Positions 56,009-64,000 of a DNA stretch of 64,000 bases are shown in pieces. Under the pieces are notes generated by a model. The model had not been told where the DNA came from and did not search any database. It was given only the letters and a program-made list of their open reading frames with translations. Source of the stretch: Yamagishiella unicocca. Taxonomy: Eukaryota > Chlorophyta > Chlorophyceae > Chlamydomonadales > Volvocaceae. Both the position numbers and the translations under genes were made by a program. Location: positions 62,001 to 126,000 of the forward strand of contig BDSL01000061.1 of NCBI GenBank assembly GCA_003116995.1, written 5' to 3'. Position 1 is the stretch's first letter. Each line of letters opens with the position of its first letter.

Positions 56009-57338
56009 CAGTTACAACAAAATCTGCGATAAGGGTTTTACGGCAGACTCGCCGCTGCGCGTGTGACTGTGGGCCAGGGCCGGGGTCAAGTATGGTTAGT
56101 GTAGACGTAGACATTTCCTGTGATGCTGAACGAGGTGCAGGTGTATCAGTCGGTTGCGAACGCGAATGACTTGAAGGGAAAGGAGGAAGGGGGGAATGCA
56201 GGTCGTGTGTGCCCCTTTTCCCGCTGTGGGATGCTCCTCAACGGAGCTGTGCGGTGACCGGTGTGATCCCAAACTGTGTCGGATGGCGACTACGCTGCTG
56301 TGCGCGCGTGTGTGGAGTGTCAAAATGTCGTCCCAGTCTCCAGGGGGCCCTTACTTCCATTCCATGGTGGCCACTCGCCACGCTGACGAGATGGTTGACG
56401 GTTGGCCGGGCTGTTTTGGGGGTTGCAAGACTGTTTGGAAGGCGAGGGCGGCCGTGTAGGATTATTTACAAATCTTGAACCCTGCGATACGGCACTGACG
56501 CTGACGCCCAGAGCCGCTAGTAGTATACTGACAAACTATCACGCAGCAGCGCTCGGTACCTCGAAGTGTCTCGTTTCTTGAATTGGCCCTTGTGGCGGGG
56601 AATTAAAAAAGCATGGCAGGGCTGTGCGCAAGGGGGCGACGGACGGACGCTGCTGGCGATGTCGCGTAGCCGACCGGGCCTTCTCCATCCATCCTAACGC
56701 GGCTGCAAAGCTGGCGTGTTCTTAGGGTTTCAGGTGTGGCTGGTGCGAAACCAGGCTGCTTGCGGCAATAATGATATCTTGGTAGCTGTGTCATGTGCGC
56801 GCGACTAGTCGACGTTTTCGTGAATAAATTGGGCTAAGAGGCACGCGTGGTGGTGGTTGTAACGGTTACAGTGGGTTCCAGAAGCGTGGTGGTGTTATGA
56901 CGCGTGTACGTGTTCGTGACCTACGGACGGGACTCAAAGGTGGATCACGGAGACCCGCGGGTCGCGGCGTCTGTGCTTGCGTTGTACACTTATGGCATGA
57001 AGTAGGACTGCATCGGTGCGTGATTCATGGCAGCGCCACCCCGGCTTCCTCGCCAACATCCGCAGTCGGTCGAGGCAGGGAGCCGGTCTGTAAATGGCGA
57101 GTGGTGGCCTTGAAGGCCTTAGGGGCCTCCGCGCTTTATCGTGCTCCAATCGACCTCGTCTCATCCTCCGAAAGAGTTCTCTCCCGCGTGCGTTCGGCGC
57201 CCCAGTGATTCGCAGCCGCTGCTCCCCGTATCCCTCTCCTACCTGTCAGTTAAGCTAGGGTCACATGGATCTCACATGGGGGCCTACCTGTGGACTACGG
57301 TAGTTCACCGCCTCCACGGAACATGCCAGGCGGGGTCC

Positions 57339-57343
57339 TTACA
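57339..57343 (-). terminator. Candidate poly(A) signal TGTAA, MMTAG2-like gene
   Basis: Minus-strand TGTAA 296 nt past the MMTAG2-like stop codon. Confidence 0.35.
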
Positions 57344-57638
57344 TGCCGTACCTCAGGTGCCGTTCCAGTCACACCAGTCACATGGCACTCGGGGCACTGA
57401 GTGCAGGGCCAGCCAGGCATGGACAGGCCGTGCCCGCAACTTCCTAGTCATGGAATTCGGCCGCGGGAAATTCCTGCCCGGTCCAGAGGGTCAAGCCCAT
57501 GTAAGAGCCAGCGGTGCTCCTCACACAGGCCCCGGCGCGGAGCTGCCAGTGCCAGCGCAAGTAACCCCTGCTCCCAGACTGCGCGAAGTACGGGAGCACG
57601 TGGTTGACCACCACCTCCCCCCACCCTCAACCAGCTCA

Positions 57639-60140
57639 TTACCGCCCGTGCACCCTGCCGCGCTCGGGACTCCGGCTACGGCTGCGGCTATCGTGCCTTT
57701 GACGCCGCCCTGCCCCGCCGCCGCGCTCGGGGCTCCGGCTGTCGTGCCTCTCACGCCGCCTGTCGCCCGCCACCACTTCCCGCCGTGCTGCTCCCATCGG
57801 CTCCGCCTCCTCCCTCCGACCCCGGCCTTCCGCTTGAGCCCACCCGCCATCCCGCCGCTGCGGGCTGCCCCCAGCTGGACCGCGCCGGCCTGCCGGGCTG
57901 CGGCTCCGGCTGCCACGCCGCGGACGGCCTGGGCTGCGAGGCATGCGCTCACCGCCGCCACTCCCGCGCCCCTGGCCGCCCTGCAAGCCCCCGCCACCAC
58001 CACCGCCGCGCCCCTCCGTCCACCCCTGGCCATGACCTGCCCGCCCCTGCTGCGGCTCCTGGCGGCGGACACCCCCCTCCTGAGCATAGCCCCCTCCCGC
58101 GCCCCGCCCGCCGCGCCCTTCACCCTGCCCGCCATACATTGCGCCGCCGGCGCCACCATCCCGCCCTCGTGCCTGCCCCGACCTCCGCTCCTGTTCTTCC
58201 GCCTCCCCGCGGTGCCGAATCTCAGGGCTGCGGCTGTCATGACGGCGCCGGGCTCCAGGCTCAGCTGCGCGGGCGCCGTAGCTCTCGTGCCTGCCGCCGA
58301 GGTCCCGAGGGCCGCCCTCGAAGCCCGCAGGCGGCTGCCGCTCCCAGCCGCGTGGACCACCATGTGGGTCCGCGGGCGCCATGCCGGCTGCTGGACGGCG
58401 CTCCGGGGGCACGTCGCGCCGGTCGTCCGGCAGGCGCCCGCCGCCGTGCGGGGGCTCGCCGCGTGCGTTGCTGCGGCGGGCGTCCTTTGCGTCGCTGTCG
58501 CTGCTGGGTGAAGAGGAGGAGGACGGCGACGCGGAACGGCGACGCCGGGCCTTGCGTTCTGTGTGGCGGGAGCGGTTGAGGTCAGGCGGTTACGTGGCGG
58601 TTGATCGGAAAGTGTGGACATCGGATCGCAGCACAACAGCAGGCACGAGTGCCTCCGCCGAATGGATCCACCTACACAGGACCTGAGAACCCCGTGTGGG
58701 GCAAAACGTCCGTCGCCTGCTTTCTCACCGCTGGCATGCTTGCCTCCATCGTCCTGCCGCCGGGCCTCCTTAGCCTTCTTGGCCGCCTTCTTAGCCTAGA
58801 GGCGGCAGGGGGCAACAGGTCAGCAAGGCAAAACATCAAGCTGGGCCGGTGCTGATCGCCAAAAGCTCCAAACCCACCACCGTTTTCCGGCCAAAGTGCG
58901 TGATCCCCTACTCCAGACCCCAAGCCGATGCGCGTAACAGCACAGGCAAAGGATATACATTCCCAAGCCCCTGGGAACGTAGCCCACCCTGCCCTCCGTA
59001 CCTTCTTCGCCTCCTTCTTCGCGTCCTTCTTCGCACGCTTCTCCGCCCTCCGCAGCTCCTTCAGCTGGTCCACAGTCATGCCTGAAGCCACCGCCAGAGC
59101 CGCTCCGTGCCCCTTGCCGCCAGGCAGCGGCGGGGGCGGCGGCAGCCGCTCCACCTGCCCCTGCCCGCCCCGCCCCGGGGGGCCAGGAGCGGGGCCTGAG
59201 GGGCCCACCCCGGGCAGGGTCATGTGCACCGCCTCGCCAGGGGCACCGCCGACTCTGATGTGGGTCACGTGGGGACAGGGGCGGCATTGAGGAATCACCG
59301 ACGCGCTGGTTGGTCAAGGACGCGGTCAGGACGTCGAACATCCTGCTCCAGAGTCCAATCACCTCGAATCCCCGCGTGCAGCAAGCCTACTGACTCGACG
59401 ATGGGCTCCCTTCTAAGAGAGGGCGATAGCTCAATTGCTAACCAGTGCCCCCCCTTGCTCCGTCACCCCAGCCTTCAGACCCTTCAGGCCTTGCAGCCCC
59501 AGCTCTGGCCTCTCCCGACCTACTCGGCAACGAAGCCTAGCCCCTTCACCCGGTCCGCATCCTCCGCGCCATCGTGCTGCTCCTGGCCGTCCTGCTTCCC
59601 TTTGATGAGCTCCTCCAGGTCGTGTTTATCAAGCTGCGGCGCGGGTTTGACCACCGTCTTGGGTTTGAGGCCCAGCGCCTGGGTAACGGGAAGATGGGAG
59701 TGGCCTTGAGTGAGCAGCGGTGGTGGCACTGGTGGCGAACACTACAGGCGAGTACGGCGGCCGCAGCATTTGCAATATGTCAGTGTTACCTCCATCATCA
59801 GCTCTTCCTCACGCCGCTTGACGGCTTGAATCTCATCCTGCAGCTTGTCCTCGGCGTTTTTCTCTCGGGTGTACCAGTAGACATCCTTGCCTGGATGGGC
59901 CGACAGGTTTTTAGTCTGTCACCGGGGCTCCGTTCCTTGGGTTCAGGCACAGTCCTTGAACCGGAATTAGGTGGATACTGCACGCCAACGGAACATACCT
60001 TTCTGCCACCGGCCCGCAAGAGCTTTAACCGAATGACCCAGATAGTACTCCCGATCCTTGTCTGCCTTGACATTGTCCCATGAGAACTGGTCGCGGCCGC
60101 CACGAGCTCCCGGCCGCGGCGGCCCGTTGTAAAGGCTCAT
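57639..60140 (-). CDS. MMTAG2-family nuclear protein with RS-rich tail
   Basis: Member of the MMtag (multiple myeloma tumour-associated protein 2) family, nuclear proteins of poorly known function; the RS-type tail suggests a link to pre-mRNA processing (inference). Six exons in coding order: 60140-59999, 59890-59790, 59678-59524, 59254-59002, 58795-58729 and 58558-57639, all in phase, 545 residues. The conserved N-terminus reads [18 protein letters not shown], then [20 protein letters not shown] and [14 protein letters not shown], the family signature. A charged coiled-coil segment follows ([19 protein letters not shown]). Exons 4-5 are Lys/Ala-rich ([16 protein letters not shown]). The last exon is Arg/Ser/Gly-rich with SR and RS pairs ([28 protein letters not shown]). 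The join of exon 5 to exon 6 uses a GTGAGA donor in phase 1. The start ATG fits the conserved N-terminus. It is divergent from the downstream-coordinate helical-repeat gene. Confidence 0.85.
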
Positions 60141-60551
60141 TGTTGGTTTCGCGCCGAGTACGTATCGCGCAAACGCAACTAAGTGCCTAACGCGTCAATC
60201 CCGTATCTTAACACAGAGGGATGCTACCCTACGCCTCTATGCAGCTGCAGGTTAAAAAGTTGCGTGTATTAGGCTCAATTCGGCGTAACTCGAACCATGT
60301 CATACTTGCGGTCTGTGTCAGGATTCCATAATATATTGTATGCGTTTGCGTCCGGTGCGTCAGGGTATTGGCGTATTGCGAGCAATTCCGGTGGGACGAA
60401 CAACGTAAGCTTCGTGCAGTACACAGCATGCGAAGCACACGTTCATCGATTAGATCTGGCTATCGACACCTAGATATGGTTTACTTCTTATAATTAACAT
60501 TGGGCTCAAACCATAAGGGCCGAGAGCTGTTTTTTCGTAGATCAGCGCCCC
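60141..60551. promoter_or_regulatory. Putative bidirectional promoter, MMTAG2-like / helical-repeat gene
   Basis: 411 bp between two divergent start codons, AT-richer than flanking exons. It must contain both promoters and 5' UTRs. I do not identify specific elements. Confidence 0.45.
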
Positions 60552-63500
60552 ATGGCGCTCAACGCGCCTCCCCTTGTGGAGGTTATGGGACTGCTCGGTG
60601 ATCCTAAGCATCTGCAACGCGAAAAGGGGCTGAAGGGCCTGACTGCAGTCCTTCAGGAACAGCATGGTACGAGCCTGCAAGGCAATCAGCGGACCGCTTG
60701 ACACGTCGGTTATTCCACATTGTACAGCTTCGTACATAACCTAGCAATCTAGAGATGATGCGTATCGAAGCGATTCGTCGCCTGTCTGCCGTTCCACACT
60801 GCAGGCATTGAGGACACGGCAGTGGAAACAGGCATTTTTGACCTGTTAGCTCAGCAGCAATGGGAGAAGAAGCTCGGTGGCCTAATGGGCGCAAAGGTGG
60901 GACACAAACCTGTCAGGGTTGCCAATTGCTCTCGCCAAACACGTCGTGGCATACTTCACGTGTCTTCGATCCGTTTTCCCGATCATTGGCTTCCGCCCAT
61001 CCCCCTTCACGACCATAATAACCCGCCCACATCCCGTCACTACCGGAACGGGCCATCCCTGTTGCATGTGACCGCCCATACCCCGCCTTCCCCGAGCAGG
61101 CTTACGTCAGCCTGGTGCAGCCGGGGGAGGCCTTCCTGGAGCGGCTGCGCCTCGCAGGGATGGGGCTGTTGGAGGATGGAGAGGTGAGTGCCAAATGTCG
61201 CGTTGTCTTGCCAAGTGGGGCCGCCAAATGGGGCCGCCAAGTGGAGCCGCGGCAATGATACAATCTGCTCGAATGATACAACTACCTGCCCGCGGGGAGG
61301 ACGTGGATGAGGGACAGTGCACACGCAGCGTCGGAGGGATGGCCGTCGTCAATATGTTTCCAGCGTCCCCAGACCACCCCACCGGTGTGCCCTTCCCACT
61401 TGACCCCTCAGGTTCGCGTAAGGCTCGCTGTGGGGGAGTGCTTGAAGGTGCGCGGGCGGTCCCCCTGTACCTTGGGCGCTGGGGGGTTTCGGAGCGGCAC
61501 ATGCTGGCAAGAGCGCTGGTCTCAGCAGCCACCTTGTCCCCCCTTCACTGCCCTTTGCATTGTCTCTTGCCGCACACCACCCCCACTCGGCCCCCGCATC
61601 CAATAGCATGCGCGCGCGTCCAGATGTCCGAAGGCCATGCACCAGCTACACTTCCCATGCCGAGCAACCGGTTCTCTTCCTGCAACCCTCCCGTTCCAGG
61701 CGCTTGCACAGCGCCAGGGGATGTGCGTCTTCGAGGCGTGCCTTCCCCAGGTCCTGGAGAGCATCCGGCGCAACTTTGTGAGTGGGGAGTTCGAGGAAGA
61801 CCCGTGGGGAGGGGCGGTGTGCGTCAGCGCGGTAGCTGGACGCCAACTACACCAGTGGGCGGAGGTCTCCAGTTGTGTGTCTGCCCGGTCCCAGTTGGGT
61901 TGTGACCGGCGGGCGGCGCTTGGGAAGGGCAGGGCATTGCGCCCAGCCTGCGACTACTTGCTACTGCATTCCGTTATCGCTCCCGAGCATCACCTCCTCC
62001 TCGCGGACTCCCTATGCCGGCGGCAGCGATGGGGCCCTCGAACGCCGCCTCGTTGGCGTCTGTGTCCTGTCTTTCGCGGCTGCTGCTGCCCTGTCATCCC
62101 CCGTCGGCCCTTTCTTTCCTCCTCCCGATGTGTCGCCCCACGAGCCCCCTCTGATCCTCCCCTCCTGCCCTCAACCCCTCAGGACCGCTCCGAGGAGGAC
62201 GAGGATGCTGAGGGGCCCGACGGCCAGCGCCTGGCCACCGCCCCCATGGCGGACTTTGTGACGGAGTCCCCGGCAATGCCCGGATCCCCCGTGGAGCGAC
62301 CCTCCTCGCCGTCGCTGCCCAGCGGGGGGGCGGCAGAGGCGGCAGAGGCCGCCACCGCCGCAGCCGGAGCGGCCTCGACGCAGCCGGCTTTGCGGGGGCC
62401 GGTGGACGCGAGCAGCGGAGGCAGCGAGAGCGGCGGCGGCGGCAGCAGCCTCGTCAGTGCGCTGTTGCAGGTGGGTTTCGAGGGAGACCCGTGGATGCCA
62501 GAAGGGGGTGTTGCAGGTGGGGGTGTAAGGTGGAACAGGAGCAGGCAGGAGGGCTTTGTGCCGCAACAGCACGTTGGGACTGGCACTGTGCGTACTGAAT
62601 CCCTCGCCGAGCCGCAACCGCTGTGCCGGGTACTGAACCGCCCGCGTCCCGCTCCCCGCCCCGCCCCCAGAGCACCTACCGCAAGGTGCGGCCGGGTCAG
62701 GGCGAGATGCGGCACGGCACGGAGGGCTGGAAGTGCCTGGAGACCAGCATGAAGGCGCTGCAGGCGAGTGGAAGCAGGGGGGCAGAGGGGGCTTCGAGGA
62801 AGACCCGTGGATGCCAGGAAAAAACCGTTTAGAACAGGGGGGCAGAGGGGGCGGGGGGGGCGAGGAGGGGAGGGGTGTGAGTGAAAACCCGAGGAGGGGG
62901 GGGGGCGCAGCGGCGGGTTAGTGCGACAGCTGCTACATGGGCGCCGTGTATCGGCTAGCGGGCGCCTCAGTCGCTGGGGCGGTGTGCTGTCCACGTGCAG
63001 TTCAGGACGCCACGGTGTGCAACGTGCCGCCACCACCCCATTCGGTTCAGTGCCAGCTGCCGGGGCACCGAGGGGGTGAGGGCGGCTCCTCAGCGCTGCA
63101 CCGGGTGGCGCGGGGGCCGGTCGCGAGTGCCCGCGACGTACCGCACGCGCGGCCGCCTTTCCCTGCCCCTGCCTCGCCTCATCCTGCCTCCATTCCCCAG
63201 CCCAACTCCTCCGCCTGCCCGCCTGCCTGCCCCCTGGTGTCCTACCCCTCAGGCCCTGGTGGAGGGCTGCGGTCCCGCCATCCGGCCCCTGCTGGACGAC
63301 CACCTCAGGGGCCTGCTGTACAAGGCGCTGCACCACCCGAACAGGTCCGTGTGCGGCCCGGCGGGCGCGCTGCGCAGCACAGCCAGCCGCCACGAACACC
63401 AGCACAGCGAGCCACCACCAGCAACAGCACCTTCTGTGCCCACGGTGTCCCCCGCTCTTCGCTCACCGCTCATGATAACCCTCCCCGACCTCCTCCCCGA

Positions 63501-64000
63501 CCCCTCCCGGACCCTCCCGGACCCTCCTGGACCCTCCCGGACCCTCCCGGACCCTCCCGGACCCTCCCCGACCTCCTCCCCGACCCCTCCCGGACCCTCC
63601 CGGACCCTCCCGGACCCTCCCCGACCCCTCCCGGACCCTCCCGGACCCTCCCGGACCCTCCCCGACCCCTCCCGGACCCTCCCGGACCCTCCCGGACCCT
63701 CCCGGACCCTCCCGGACCCTCCCGGACCCTCCCGGACCCTCCCGGACCCTCCCGGACCCTCCCGGACCCTCCCGGACCCTCCCGGACCCTCCCGGACCCT
63801 CCCGGACCCTCCCGGACCCTCCCCGACCTCCTCCCCGACCCCTCCCGGACCCTCCCGGACCCTCCCGACCCTCCCGACCCTCCCGGACCCTCCCGGACCC
63901 TCCCGACCCCTCCCGGACCCTCCCCGACCCCTCCCGGACCCCACCCGGCAACCCCGCAGGTTCGTGCGCGAGACCGGCCACTTCACCATCTGCACGGTGT
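60552..64000 (+). CDS. Helical-repeat (ARM/HEAT-like) protein, 5' part
   Basis: Large alpha-helical repeat protein cut by the window end; I do not recognise the exact family. Exons: 60552-60666, 60805-60896, 61100-61183, 61412-61447, 61700-61777, 62183-62470, 62671-62763, 63253-63344 and 63960 onward, all in phase. The N-terminus is MALNAPPLVEVMGLLGDPK. Helical-repeat features include VRVRLAVGECLKALAQR, CLPQVLESIRRNF, a conserved-looking GTEGWKCLETSMKALQ and HHPNRFVRETGHFTI, where the RFVRET motif resembles HEAT-repeat helix B. Exon 6 encodes an acidic then Ala/Gly/Ser-rich linker (DRSEEDEDAEGPDGQ). Exon 4 is only 36 nt. The intron after exon 7 has a GC donor (CAG|GCGAGT). Three successive donors are followed within 30 nt by antisense copies of a dispersed repeat. 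The intron at 63345-63959 is mostly a 10-bp minisatellite. Confidence 0.7.
61607..61691 (+). repeat. R3 copy at acceptor of helical-repeat gene exon 5
   Basis: GCATGCGCGCGCGTCC, GATGTCCGAAGGCCATGCAC, CTACACTTCCCATGCCGAG, then CAACCGGTTCTCTTCCTGC. It ends 8 nt before the AG acceptor at 61699. Confidence 0.9.
61788..61810 (-). repeat. Short R1 end, antisense, at donor of helical-repeat gene
   Basis: TTCGAGGAAGACCCGTGG starts 13 nt after the exon end at 61777. Confidence 0.7.
62474..62505 (-). repeat. R1 end, antisense, at donor of helical-repeat gene
   Basis: GGTTTCGAGGGAGACCCG then TGGATGCCAG begins within 5 nt of the donor at 62471. Confidence 0.75.
62791..62837 (-). repeat. R1 copy, antisense, after GC donor
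   Basis: CTTCGAGGAAGACCCGTGG, ATGCCAGG and AAAACCGTTTAGAACAGG match the R1 complement. It lies 27 nt past the GC-type donor at 62764. Confidence 0.85.
63481..63945. repeat. (CCCTCCCGGA)n minisatellite
   Basis: About 40 copies of a 10-bp unit with CCCGACCTCCTCC interruptions, filling most of the last visible intron up to the acceptor at 63959. Confidence 0.95.

Larger units (their letters stand above)
55907..57638. other. Convergent intergenic region
   Basis: 3' flanks of the NACHT-WD40 gene and the MMTAG2-like gene. No gene or structural RNA is seen; plus-strand frames reaching beyond 57.1 kb are shadows of the RS-rich MMTAG2-like exon. Confidence 0.6.

Noticed and set aside
57141..58511. 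456-codon plus-strand frame rich in Pro/Ala
   Set aside because: Shadow of the RS-rich last exon of the MMTAG2-like gene on the other strand.
59355..59400. tRNA-like T-arm string (TCGAATCCCCG)
   Set aside because: No matching acceptor, D or anticodon arms around it; it lies in an intron of the MMTAG2-like gene.

Overview
This is a eukaryotic nuclear segment, most likely from a volvocine green alga (Chlamydomonas/Gonium/Volvox relatives). Evidence for this: genes are broken into many short exons with GT-AG introns; exons and many introns are very GC-rich while intergenic DNA is more AT-rich; TGTAA poly(A)-type signals lie downstream of several stop codons; products include a Pro/Ser-rich extracellular-matrix type protein, plastid proteins and a ciliary protein. 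There are no operons, ribosome binding sites or prokaryotic features. I built the gene models by hand: every internal exon listed keeps reading phase across GT-AG junctions, with one GC-AG exception noted. Exact exon ends remain predictions.

Layout. 1-7486 (minus): VPS51, a vesicle-tethering (GARP/EARP) subunit, its 3' end outside the window. 9512-18376 (minus): an 11-exon single-pass membrane protein with signal peptide, long hydroxyproline-type stalk, Cys-rich module, REJ-like ectodomain, GAIN/GPS-like segment, one TM helix and a cytosolic Ser/Thr/Pro tail. 18.4-23.0 kb: gene-poor. 23016-28270 (plus): a mitochondrial-carrier (SLC25) protein with long low-complexity insertions. 29771-31352 (plus): V-ATPase subunit D. 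32847-33901 (minus) and 34379-38246 (plus): a divergent pair, a plastid-type NFU Fe-S scaffold and a homologue of the Arabidopsis chloroplast protein At4g37920. 39545-39700 (minus): ribosomal protein eL39, 51 aa. 41127-44181 (minus): EFHB/CFAP21-like ciliary protein. 46390-55906 (plus): a 16-exon, about 1742-residue TIR-like/NACHT/14xWD40 STAND protein with a predicted myristoylated N-terminus, the most striking gene here. 57639-60140 (minus): an MMTAG2-family protein with an RS-rich tail. 60552-64000 (plus): the 5' part of a helical-repeat (ARM/HEAT-like) protein.

The second theme is repeats. Several short families recur in introns of VPS51, the carrier, the At4g37920-like gene, the NACHT gene and the last gene, often abutting splice sites, with antisense copies at donors and sense copies at acceptors. 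This pattern resembles introner or MITE-derived introns. Many introns also carry minisatellites. The genes are mostly unrelated housekeeping and organelle genes; shared regulation is suggested only for the two head-to-head pairs (NFU with the At4g37920-like gene, and the MMTAG2-like gene with the helical-repeat gene).
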